A DNA stretch of 41,266 nt from Acidobacteriota bacterium (GTDB lineage Bacteria; Acidobacteriota; Polarisedimenticolia; J045): the NCBI GenBank assembly GCA_025456425.1, contig JALOKP010000038.1, forward strand, positions 1 through 41,266, given 5' to 3'. Within the stretch, counting starts at the first letter, position 1, and every line of letters begins with the position of its first letter. The translations under genes were made by a program, and so were the position numbers. Positions 27,378 through 35,464 of this stretch are shown one piece after another. The notes under the pieces are model-generated. The model saw only the letters and a list, made by a program, of their open reading frames with translations, was not told the origin of the DNA and ran no database searches.

Positions 27378-28796
27378 ATGACCCGTTCGAACCGCGCGCG
27401 TCCCCTGGTGGTCTCCCTCGCGATGCTGCTCGCCGCCCTCGCCGCCCTTCCGGCCCTGGCCCAGGCGCCGGAGCGGATCGGCGAGTACGAGCCGCTCTCG
27501 ATCAGCACGCCGCACCCCTATCCAAGCTACGGCGCCGGCCCGATCGAGCAGGAGGTCCGCTTTCCGGGCGCGACCTACGTCCGGCTGCACTTCTCCCGCT
27601 TCGCGCTCAACGACGGCGATTGGGTCGAGCTGACCAGCCCGGACGGAGCGCAGGTCTGGCGCTACGCCGGCAAGGGGCCGCACGGCACCGGCGAGTTCTG
27701 GGCCAACACGATCCTCGGCGAGGCCGCGATCGTCCGCTTCTTCGCCCCGCAGGGGGGCGGGTACGGGTTCGACATCGACGGCGCCGGGCGCGGCACCAAG
27801 CCGCTCGACGGCAGCGGGCCCTCGCCCGACAGCGTCTGCGGGACCCAGGACTGGAAGGACGCCAAGTGCTACCAGGGCGGGGCCTACGACGCCGAGTACC
27901 AGAAGGGGCGGGGTGCCGTGCTGGCGCTGATCGGCTGCTGCTCCTCCTGCACCGCCTTCAAGGTCTCCGACGGCGGGCAGTTCATGACCAACAACCACTG
28001 TACGTCGGACACCTCCGGGGTCCAGTCGACCGAGTTGCGGCTCGAGTACCAGACCCCCGGCTGCGCCTCCGGCTCGCCCAGCTACACCGCGGCGGTGATG
28101 GGCAGCCAGCTGCTCAAGACCGACTACACGCTGGACTACACGCTCTTCACGACGACCGGCGACGCGAGCTCGATCCCGTGCCTGGCGCTCGACCCGCGGC
28201 TGCCGCCGGTCGGCGAGCGGATCTACATCGCCGGCCACCCCAACGGCGGCCCCAAGAAGCTCTCGATCGAATCCGACCAGAACTCCGGTGGCCTGTGCAA
28301 GGTCGACGCCTCGCCCTACTCCGGGCGCGACGCGACCTCCGACATCGGCTACTACTGCGACACGATCGGCGGCTCCTCGGGCTCGCCGGTCCTCTCGGCC
28401 ACCAACCACAAGGTCGTCGGCCTGCACCACTACGGCGGCTGCCTCAACTCCGGCGTTCGGGTCGACCGGATCTACCCGCAGATCTCGTCCCTGCTCGGCT
28501 CCTGCGAGGGCGGCGGCGGGGGCGGCGGCGAGACCTGCGGCAACGGAACCTGCGGGGTCGGCGAGAACAAGTGCAAGTGCCCGGCCGACTGCGGCACGCC
28601 GCCTGCGACCGAGACCGGCAAGTGCAAGGACGGGCTCAACAACGACTGCGACGGGGCCAGGGACTGCGCCGACTCCGACTGCACGACCGACCCGCTCTGC
28701 CAGACCTGCAAGCCGACCGGCGCTTTCTGCAGCGTCAATGCCGACTGCTGCAGCAAGAACTGCAAGAACTACGGCAGCTTCCGCGCCTGCCGCTGA
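27378..28796 (+). CDS. Secreted trypsin-like serine protease with N-terminal beta-sandwich and Cys-rich C-terminal tail
   Basis: 472 residues. A signal peptide (about 1-29, ending ALAQA) is followed by a CUB/PPC-like beta-sandwich (about 45-140, with VRLHFSRFALNDGDWVELTS). The chymotrypsin-fold domain (about 160-375) has a complete triad: His207 in MTNNHCTSD, Asp253 in TLDYTLF, Ser334 in GGSSGSPV, and several probable disulfides. After a Gly run, the tail contains three cysteine modules: CGNGTCGVGENKCKCPADC, a Ca-loop-like LNNDCDGARDCADSDC, and a knottin-like CKPTGAFCSVNADCC. The tail modules resemble those of surface proteins of myxobacteria-like predators, as I recall. It is likely exported, possibly by the machine in the first 12 kb, which is inference. 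Confidence 0.87.
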   Translation: MTRSNRARPLVVSLAMLLAALAALPALAQAPERIGEYEPLSISTPHPYPSYGAGPIEQEVRFPGATYVRLHFSRFALNDGDWVELTSPDGAQVWRYAGKGPHGTGEFWANTILGEAAIVRFFAPQGGGYGFDIDGAGRGTKPLDGSGPSPDSVCGTQDWKDAKCYQGGAYDAEYQKGRGAVLALIGCCSSCTAFKVSDGGQFMTNNHCTSDTSGVQSTELRLEYQTPGCASGSPSYTAAVMGSQLLKTDYTLDYTLFTTTGDASSIPCLALDPRLPPVGERIYIAGHPNGGPKKLSIESDQNSGGLCKVDASPYSGRDATSDIGYYCDTIGGSSGSPVLSATNHKVVGLHHYGGCLNSGVRVDRIYPQISSLLGSCEGGGGGGGETCGNGTCGVGENKCKCPADCGTPPATETGKCKDGLNNDCDGARDCADSDCTTDPLCQTCKPTGAFCSVNADCCSKNCKNYGSFRACR

Positions 28797-28814
28797 CCGG
28801 GCGGAAGCGAGCGA

Positions 28815-30005
28815 TCAGGTGACGGGCGGGGCCTCGGCCCCGCCCGGTTTCATCTCCGGCGCCGGGATCTCCCAGCCGCGGGCCCACAGCCCGAAGGCGG
28901 CGCCCGCCCCCAGCACGACCAGCGAGCAGGCCGCGAGGGTCGCCGGCAGCGGTGTCCAGCGCGTCGCCAGGCCGATCGCCAGGCTGCCGAGCGGCATCAG
29001 CCCGGCGAAACCGACGGTGTAGAGGCTCATCAGCCGGCCGCGCAGCGCGTCGGGGACGAGCGCCTGCAGCAGCGTGTTGCAGGCGGCCATCTGGACCATC
29101 GCCCCGTAGCCGGCGCAGGCCACCGCGGCGCACGACAGCGGGAACGAGCGGGACAGGCTGAAGACCAGGACCGCGGACCCGAAGATCACCGCGTGTCGGA
29201 AGACGACCCCATCCAGCCCGCGGATCCCGCGCCGCCAGGCCAGCGACAGGGCGCCGACGACGGCGCCGGCGCCGACCGAGCCCATCAGCAGCCCCAGCCC
29301 CCCTGGCCCGCGCTCCAGCACGCCCCCGGCGAACGCCGGCAGAAAAGACAGGTACGACATCCCGAAGACCGAGGTCAGCGCGACCAGTCCGAGCAGCGCC
29401 CGGACGTGCGGGGTGCGGCGCGCGTAGGCCACCCCTTCGAGCAACCCGCGCCAAGCCCCGTCCCGCGCCGCCGCCGCCGGTCGCGCCGGGAAGCGCATCG
29501 CGAGCAGGCTGGCGATCACCGCCAGGTACGAGACGGCGTTGATCGCAAAGCAGGTCCCCTCGCCCCAGGCCGCGACGATCGCGCCGGCCAGCGACGGCCC
29601 GACGATCCGCGCCCCGTTGAAGATCGTCGAGTTCAGGGCGATCGCGTTGCCGAGGTCCTCGCGCTCGACCAGCTCGCTGATCAGCGACTGCCGGCCGGGG
29701 AAGTCGAAGGCGTTGACGACGCCCATCACGGTCGCGAGCGCCAGCACCTGCCCGACCGTGATCCGCCCGGAGAGGGTCAGCGCCGCGAGGGCCACCGATT
29801 GGGCCAGCGCCACGACCTGGGTCGCGAGCACGATCCGGCGCCGCTCGAAGCGGTCAGCCGCGACGCCGCCGACCAGCCCGAGCAGCAGCACCGGCGCCAG
29901 CTGGGCGAAGCCGACGAGGCCCAGCAGGAAGGTCGACTGCGTCAAGCGCCAGACGAGCCAGCCCTGGGCCAGCCCCTGCATCCACGAGCCGGTCAGCGAG
30001 ACCAT
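28815..30005 (-). CDS. MFS exporter (DHA3/EntS-like); conserved N-terminus lies upstream of the first ATG
   Basis: 396 residues from ATG 30005, with about 11 hydrophobic helices. GFAQLAPVLLLGLVGGVAADRFERRR is the MFS loop 2-3 motif; FDFPGRQSLISELVEREDLGNAIALNSTIFNGARIVGP is characteristic of the DHA3/EntS-like (MFS_3) group of drug or siderophore exporters. The annotated ATG falls inside a conserved region: the same frame continues upstream with RALRHRNFRLFFFGQ, the usual N-terminus of such exporters, but there is no ATG, GTG or TTG in that frame before the divergent aminopeptidase gene. Start is therefore uncertain (perhaps CTG near 30047-30062). The end faces the protease gene 18 bp away. 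Confidence 0.82.
   Translation of the reverse strand: MVSLTGSWMQGLAQGWLVWRLTQSTFLLGLVGFAQLAPVLLLGLVGGVAADRFERRRIVLATQVVALAQSVALAALTLSGRITVGQVLALATVMGVVNAFDFPGRQSLISELVEREDLGNAIALNSTIFNGARIVGPSLAGAIVAAWGEGTCFAINAVSYLAVIASLLAMRFPARPAAAARDGAWRGLLEGVAYARRTPHVRALLGLVALTSVFGMSYLSFLPAFAGGVLERGPGGLGLLMGSVGAGAVVGALSLAWRRGIRGLDGVVFRHAVIFGSAVLVFSLSRSFPLSCAAVACAGYGAMVQMAACNTLLQALVPDALRGRLMSLYTVGFAGLMPLGSLAIGLATRWTPLPATLAACSLVVLGAGAAFGLWARGWEIPAPEMKPGGAEAPPVT
28823..28850 (+). terminator. Strong hairpin, likely terminator of the protease gene
   Basis: CGGGCGGGGC (28823-28832) and GCCCCGCCCG (28837-28846) form a perfect 10-bp GC stem around a 4-base loop, followed by GTTT. It lies 26 bp after the protease stop, inside the last codons of the convergent MFS gene, so it would also stop antisense transcription of that gene. 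Confidence 0.5.
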
Positions 30006-30202
30006 CTGCCCGAAGAAGAACAGCCGGAAGTTGCGGTGGCGCAGCGCGCGCAGGGTCCGGCTCAGGGCGGAGGAGATCTGGCAGGTGCGCGGCCGGCGGG
30101 CCGCTTCGGGCGGCGGGGCCCGTGGCCCCAGGGGGCCGCAGGCGGCTATCCTCCACAGCCGGTGCCGGCCCCCGTCCGGCGGCCGCCCCTCCCGGAGAGC
30201 CC

Positions 30203-31990
30203 ATGGCCCGCCTCGACCCTCACTCCTGCTTTGACGACGCCCAGCCGCTCACCCGCTCGATCCACTGGGAGGCGGCCGTCGACTTCGGCGCGAAGCGCCT
30301 GTCCGGTGCGGCGACCCTGCGGCTGGCCGCCCCGGCGCCGGCCGGCCCGCTCGACCTGGATACCAAGGGGCTGGCGATCCGCTCGGTCCGGACCGGCGAC
30401 GGCGCGGAGGTCCCCTGGGACCTGGCCGCGGAGGACGCGATCCAGGGGCGGCGCCTGCGGCTGGCGCTGCCGGCCGGCACCGAGCGCGTCGTGCTGGAGT
30501 ACGACGCGTCGCCCGACGCGGTCGCGCTGCAATGGCTCGAGTCGCAGCAGACGGCCGGGAGGCAGCACCCGTTCCTCTTCAGCCAGTGCCAGGCGATCCA
30601 CGCCCGGACGATCCTGCCGTGCCAGGACAGCCCGCGCGTCCGGATCAGCTACACGGCGGAGGTGACCGTTCCCGAGCCGCTGGTCGCGGTGATGTCGGCC
30701 GGCTCGACCGGCTCGCGGCCCGGGCCGGCCCCCGGCACCCGGACCTTTGCCTTCGAGATGCCGCAGCCGATCCCCTCGTACCTGCTGGCCCTGGCCGTCG
30801 GGAACCTCGCGGCGAAGGACGTCCACCCGCGCTGCCGGGTCTGGGCCGAGCCGGAGGTGGTCGAGGCCGCGGCCTGGGAGTTCGGCGAGGTCGGGACGAT
30901 GCTCGAGCGGGCCGAGGCGCTGTTCGGCCCCTACGAGTGGGAGCGCTACGACATGCTGGTCCTGCCGCCGTCGTTCCCGTACGGCGGGATGGAGAACCCG
31001 CGCCTGACCTTCCTGACCCCGACGCTGCTGGCCGGCGACCGCTCGCTGGTCGACGTCGTGACGCACGAGCTGGCCCACTCCTGGACCGGCAACCTGGTCA
31101 CCAACGCGACGATGGACCACTTCTGGCTCAACGAGGGGTTCACGGTCTGGGCCGAGCGCCGGATCCTCGAGGCGCTGCACGGCGAGGACGCCGCCGCGGT
31201 GGCCTGGGCGATCGGGCAGAAGGGCATGGACGGAGCCTTCGCGCGCTTCGGGATGGACTCGCCGTTCACCCGCCTGCGGACCGACCTCACCGGCGTCGAC
31301 CCGGACGACGCCTACTCGCAGATCCCCTACGAGAAGGGGGCGCGCTTCGTGGTGCTGCTCGAGCGTCACGCCGGGCGCGAGCGCTTCGAGCGCTTCATCC
31401 GGCGCTACATCGAGCGCTTCCACTTCCAGTCGATCACGACCGAGGAGTTCCTGGCGTTCCTGGAAGAGGAACTGCCGGGCGCCGCGGCGGCGGTCGGGTC
31501 GAAGGAGTGGCTCTACGAAACCGGGCTGCCGAAGAACGCGCCGGCCTTCCGCTCGGCAACGCTGGAGCGGCTGGAGTCGGCGGCGGCGGGGTGGGGCGGC
31601 GGGATGCGCCCCGACCCGGTCCACGCCGCACGCTGGCCGGCGGCGCACCTGCTGGTCTACCTGCAGAACCTGCCGCGACCGCTCCCCGCCGCCGACTGCG
31701 CCTGGCTCGACCGCGAGCTGTCGCTGACTGGCCGCGGCAACTACGAGATCCTGGTCGAGTGGCTGGCGATCGCGACCGCCTCGGACTACGAGCCGGTCTT
31801 CGCGCGCGTGCGCGAGGTGCTGTCGACCGTCGGCCGGATGAAGTACCTGCGGCCGCTCTACGCCGCGCTGGGGACCAGCGCGCGGACGCGGGCGCTGGGG
31901 CGGTCGATCTTCGAGTCGGCGAAGGACGGATACCACCCGCTGTCACGCCGGGTAGTCGAGTCGGTCATGGAGTCGTGGCCGTCCGCCTGA
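30203..31990 (+). CDS. M1 family aminopeptidase (leukotriene-A4-hydrolase-like)
   Basis: 595 residues, cytoplasmic (no signal). Zinc-binding HELAH is at 288-292 with the third ligand Glu311 in WLNEGF, exactly 18 residues on; the aminopeptidase exopeptidase motif is PYGGMENP. The substrate-binding Gln-rich segment SQCQAIHARTILPCQDSPRVR and the C-terminal helical domain match the LTA4H/Aminopeptidase B group. It removes N-terminal residues from peptides; epoxide hydrolysis is not predicted. GGAGAG at 30194-30199 supports ATG 30203. The gap to the divergent MFS exporter is 197 bp. Confidence 0.93.
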   Translation: MARLDPHSCFDDAQPLTRSIHWEAAVDFGAKRLSGAATLRLAAPAPAGPLDLDTKGLAIRSVRTGDGAEVPWDLAAEDAIQGRRLRLALPAGTERVVLEYDASPDAVALQWLESQQTAGRQHPFLFSQCQAIHARTILPCQDSPRVRISYTAEVTVPEPLVAVMSAGSTGSRPGPAPGTRTFAFEMPQPIPSYLLALAVGNLAAKDVHPRCRVWAEPEVVEAAAWEFGEVGTMLERAEALFGPYEWERYDMLVLPPSFPYGGMENPRLTFLTPTLLAGDRSLVDVVTHELAHSWTGNLVTNATMDHFWLNEGFTVWAERRILEALHGEDAAAVAWAIGQKGMDGAFARFGMDSPFTRLRTDLTGVDPDDAYSQIPYEKGARFVVLLERHAGRERFERFIRRYIERFHFQSITTEEFLAFLEEELPGAAAAVGSKEWLYETGLPKNAPAFRSATLERLESAAAGWGGGMRPDPVHAARWPAAHLLVYLQNLPRPLPAADCAWLDRELSLTGRGNYEILVEWLAIATASDYEPVFARVREVLSTVGRMKYLRPLYAALGTSARTRALGRSIFESAKDGYHPLSRRVVESVMESWPSA

Positions 31991-32018
31991 GGCCACGGAA
32001 AGGGAGGAGGGAAGCCCG

Positions 32019-32390
32019 ATGAAGTTCCTGTTGAGCCTGGTGATCACCGCGCTGGCGCTGGCCGTCGCCGCGCACCTCGTGCCGGGGATCAGCTTCGGCA
32101 CGATGAAGGACCTGGCACTGATGGCGCTGGTGGTCGGTTTCGTCAACGCGATCATCACGCCCGTGGTCAAGCTCCTGAGCTGCCCGTTCATCATCCTCAC
32201 GCTCGGGCTGGCGATCCCGATCATCAACGCGCTGATGCTGCTGCTCGCGACCAAGATCGCCTCGATGTTCGGGATCGACTTCCGCGTCGACGGGTTCTGG
32301 CCGGCGCTGTTCGGCGCGCTCCTGATCTCGGTCGTGTCGATCGTGCTGGGGGCGGTGACGGGGGCGTTCCGGTCGGAGGCGAAGCGGTAG
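32019..32390 (+). CDS. Small four-helix membrane protein (phage-holin superfamily IV/YvlD-like)
   Basis: 123 residues with four hydrophobic helices: LLSLVITALALAVAAHLVP, LALMALVVGFVNAIITPVV, CPFIILTLGLAIPIINALML and ALLISVVSIVLGAVTG. This is the Mycobacterium four-TMS holin-like family (YvlD), common on bacterial chromosomes and not a prophage mark. Function is unknown. GGAGGAGGG at 32002-32010 precedes ATG 32019. It follows the aminopeptidase by 28 bp and converges on a minus-strand gene. Confidence 0.88.
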   Translation: MKFLLSLVITALALAVAAHLVPGISFGTMKDLALMALVVGFVNAIITPVVKLLSCPFIILTLGLAIPIINALMLLLATKIASMFGIDFRVDGFWPALFGALLISVVSIVLGAVTGAFRSEAKR

Positions 32391-32403
32391 GAGCGGATCC
32401 GTC

Positions 32404-32418
32404 CCCGGCTCGGCCGGG
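32404..32418. terminator. Weak hairpin between convergent genes
   Basis: CCCGGC (32404-32409) and GCCGGG (32413-32418) form a 6-bp perfect stem with a 3-base loop in the 39-bp gap between the holin-like gene and the convergent repeat protein. No T run is seen on either strand, so it is at best a weak two-way terminator. Confidence 0.22.
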
Positions 32419-32429
32419 AACGACACCCG

Positions 32430-35400
32430 TCACTCGGCGTCGAGCTCTCCCAGTCGCACAGTTGCCGTTGCCGGTCCGGAGCCCACCGTGAGGCGGGACG
32501 ACGCGATCCCTTCCCGCGCGCGGACGAGCAGCCGGTAGCTGCCCGGCGCCAGGCGAGCCAACTCGACCACGCCGTCGCCATCGGAGACCAGTTGGCGGGC
32601 CGAGCGGGTCGGGGAGCCGGACAGGGCACGGGAGAGATCGGTGCCGGACGCGGTCCGGACCTCGAGCACGGCCCCCTCCACGGGGGCTCCGCCCTCGCCG
32701 GTGACGCGGATCGTGACCGGCACGCCGCGCTCGAGCACGAGCTGCGGCGCGGGCGCATGTTCCGCGGCCGGCGGCACGAAGGCGACGGCTGGCGCGAAGC
32801 TCTGCGCGGCCACGACCACCTCGCGCCCGGCCGAGCCGACGGCGATCGTGATGCTGCCGGCGTCGTCGGCCATCTCGTCGCGGTCGTTCCGATAGCGCGG
32901 TAACCACGGCTGCGGGACCTCGGCCTCGGGGACCGGCGCCCCCAGCGGGTCGAGCACCCGCAGGCGCACGGGTCGCGCCGCGTCCAGCTCGATCCGCGGG
33001 GCGACGACGGTCGCGCCGCGCGCGAGCTCGATCGAACCGGTCCAGGTCGGCACGAACCCGCTCGCCGTGACGAAGAGCGCGTAGGTCCCGTGCTGAAGCC
33101 GCTCGAGCCTGAAGTCTCCTCGCGCGTCGGTCCGGGTGTCGCGGTGCGAGCGCTCGAGTCCCGTTCCGACCACCTGCTGGATCGCCATCACGCTCGCTCT
33201 CGGGACCGGGACGCCGTTCGCATCGAAGACCGTCCCCGAGATCCGCGCCGTGGGTGCCTCGATCCGCAGCGGTTGTCCGGTCGGCGACCGCGCATCCACG
33301 ACGATCGCCCCACCCCTTTCGTCGCCACGCCACTCGGTCTGGGAAAGCGGCTCGACTTCGTAGATTCCCCGAGCGGGCAGGAGGACCGAGAGCGACCCGT
33401 CCGGCGAGACCTCGGCGAACGACGTCGCGCTTCCGGGCCGCGGCTCGTCGAGGCGCCGCCATTCCGTGGCCACGACCGGGAAGTTCCAGCCCCGCTCCAC
33501 GGTCGCGTGAACGAGCGTCGCGGCCTCCAGGGAGAGGTCGACGCGCCGGCGCTCGCCCGGCTCCACCATCACGGGGAACCGGACCTGTCGCCCGTCCTCC
33601 GCGCCGGTTGAGAGGTGGAGGCGCCAGACACCGGGGGCGACACCCTCGAACCGGAATCGCCCCGAACGATCCGCGGTGGCGGCCTTCTCCGAGCCGTCAG
33701 CCGAACTCAGGCGGATGACGCGGTCTGCGAGCGGCTCGCCGGTCCTGTCGCGGGCCGTCCCGTAGACGACGGCGTCGCGCGGGATCTCGAGGGTCACGAG
33801 CCCCGTCGCCGGCAGATCGATCTCGCACTCGAAGGGGGGTCGATCCGGCGGCTTCACCCAGAGCCGGTGCCGTCCTGCCGCCAGTCCGGACAGCGCGAAC
33901 CCCCCGTCCGGGTCGGTCCTGATCTCGGCTTCCGCGTCGAGGCCGTGGGGCCACGGCGCAGGACCGACGTAGATCCAGGCCCTTCCGATCCCCTCTCCAT
34001 CGCGCCGATCGAGAACGCGGCCCCGGAGCTCGTGACCGGGCACCAGCGCCACGTCGCCGAGGGACACACGCGCGCCCGGCTCGAGCCGGAGGTCATGAAT
34101 CCAGCGGGAGACGAAGCCAGGGGACCCGATTCGCAGGGAGTATCGTCCCGGCGCGAGATCGCTCACGCGGAACCAGCCGTTCGGCGTCGAGAGCGTGAGC
34201 GGTGCGCCGGGGAGACCGCCTTCCGGGAATGCGCGGATCGAGAGGCCCGGAACCGGCTGCGGCGGCGTGCCGGTCACGACCCGGCCCTCGACTGCGCCCG
34301 TGGCCTCCATCACGACCGTTGCGGGCCGGAACCCGGGCACGAACTGGACGCTGCGGCTCTCGAAACCTGCGGCCTCGACGCTGAAGCCGCAGCGCAGCGC
34401 GCCGTGTTCATCCCGCCGCTCGTCGATGCCGGAAAGAACGAAGGAGCCGTCCTCATCCGAGTGCGTCCGCCGGTGCGATCCACCGCAATCCCCCGTGATC
34501 GTGGCGGCCGGGATCGGCCGGCCCGCCTGGTCCCGGACCGACCCCTCGATCCGCACGCCGGGATCGAGCCGGATCGTCCCGAAGTCGGCGACGCCCTGTT
34601 CGCCGGGGACGAGTTCGCGGCAGACGACGCAGAAGTCGTCGATGAACACGCAAGCATGGCCTGCTTGCTCGACCTCCGTCGCGACCTTCCCGTCCCGGAC
34701 CTCGAACCCCGGCCCTCCCGAGAGCGAGGCCGGGCCGGAAAACGGCCGGCCATCGGGAAGCTCGATCCTCCCGATCACCGGGATCGGCGGCGGCAGGCGG
34801 AGCTCGATCCGGTCGATTCGCGAGCGAGAAGCCGGCAGCTCGACCGCTCCCAGGTCCGTGTAGTGCCGGCCGGTGCGCACGGCGCGCGCGACCAGGCGGG
34901 AGTCGCGCGGGAGCCCGGTCACGGAAAAGGCGCCCGCCGCGCCGCTGCGCGCGCACAGGCCCGCTTCCGCTCGCGTGACCCGGGACCAGCTCTCGATCTC
35001 CGCGCGCGAGGGTCGCCGAGGCGGGCCGACGCAGGCCACCGCGCCTTCGAACGGCTGGCCGTCGCTCGCGAGAACGCGCCCGGTCACGACGGTCCCCGGC
35101 TCGAGCAGCAGCACCAGCCCGGCCGCCCCCTGGGGGCCCACGAGGACCTGATCTCGGCGCGCCGTCACCCGGTCGTCGCGGGCCGCCTCGACGCGGTAGA
35201 TTCCAGGAGAGAGCCCGCCGAGCGCGAAGCATCCCTCGCTGTCCGAACGCGCGCTCGCGGCGGTCGCATCGCCCGAATCCTCCGCGCCCTGGATCCACAC
35301 GCGGATGTCGACGTCTTCCAGCGGGCGCCCGCGCTCGTCGACCGTCGTGCCGGTAAGCACGCAGCGCGGCTCGTCCGCGACGGCCCCGATGACGGCCGCG

Positions 35401-35462
35401 AACAGCGCGGCAGCGGTCACGACCAGCGAAACGAGGGGCAGGCGACGAACCGGCCGCCGCAT
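32430..35462 (-). CDS. Exported protein of about eleven tandem carboxypeptidase-regulatory-like beta domains
   Basis: 1010 residues: a signal peptide (about 1-30, ending VIGAVADEP) and then about eleven domains of 75-105 residues, each beginning with a strand like LTGTTVDERGRPLEDVDIRV and containing a D-x-x-G-x-F-x-L-x-G-L-x-P-G-x-Y motif (for example SDSEGCFALGGLSPGIYRV and TPNGWFRVSDLAPGRYSLRI). This is the CarboxypepD_reg/SdrD-B-like fold. Several copies have lost the motif (third, eighth and tenth). There is no catalytic motif, LPxTG or other anchor, so it is probably periplasmic or secreted, as an adhesive or structural rod. The ATG is 2 bp after the ATPase stop, so it is in the same transcript. 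Confidence 0.82.
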   Translation of the reverse strand: MRRPVRRLPLVSLVVTAAALFAAVIGAVADEPRCVLTGTTVDERGRPLEDVDIRVWIQGAEDSGDATAASARSDSEGCFALGGLSPGIYRVEAARDDRVTARRDQVLVGPQGAAGLVLLLEPGTVVTGRVLASDGQPFEGAVACVGPPRRPSRAEIESWSRVTRAEAGLCARSGAAGAFSVTGLPRDSRLVARAVRTGRHYTDLGAVELPASRSRIDRIELRLPPPIPVIGRIELPDGRPFSGPASLSGGPGFEVRDGKVATEVEQAGHACVFIDDFCVVCRELVPGEQGVADFGTIRLDPGVRIEGSVRDQAGRPIPAATITGDCGGSHRRTHSDEDGSFVLSGIDERRDEHGALRCGFSVEAAGFESRSVQFVPGFRPATVVMEATGAVEGRVVTGTPPQPVPGLSIRAFPEGGLPGAPLTLSTPNGWFRVSDLAPGRYSLRIGSPGFVSRWIHDLRLEPGARVSLGDVALVPGHELRGRVLDRRDGEGIGRAWIYVGPAPWPHGLDAEAEIRTDPDGGFALSGLAAGRHRLWVKPPDRPPFECEIDLPATGLVTLEIPRDAVVYGTARDRTGEPLADRVIRLSSADGSEKAATADRSGRFRFEGVAPGVWRLHLSTGAEDGRQVRFPVMVEPGERRRVDLSLEAATLVHATVERGWNFPVVATEWRRLDEPRPGSATSFAEVSPDGSLSVLLPARGIYEVEPLSQTEWRGDERGGAIVVDARSPTGQPLRIEAPTARISGTVFDANGVPVPRASVMAIQQVVGTGLERSHRDTRTDARGDFRLERLQHGTYALFVTASGFVPTWTGSIELARGATVVAPRIELDAARPVRLRVLDPLGAPVPEAEVPQPWLPRYRNDRDEMADDAGSITIAVGSAGREVVVAAQSFAPAVAFVPPAAEHAPAPQLVLERGVPVTIRVTGEGGAPVEGAVLEVRTASGTDLSRALSGSPTRSARQLVSDGDGVVELARLAPGSYRLLVRAREGIASSRLTVGSGPATATVRLGELDAE

Positions 35463-35464
35463 CG

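Noticed and set aside
29193-30665. Long plus-strand open frame opposite the MFS exporter
   Set aside because: It is a shadow of the exporter gene; low-complexity Arg/Gln/Asp composition and no motif or ribosome site.
32019-32390. Holin-like gene as evidence of a prophage
   Set aside because: This four-helix family is common in chromosomes without phage genes, and no integrase, lysin, capsid or attachment site is nearby.
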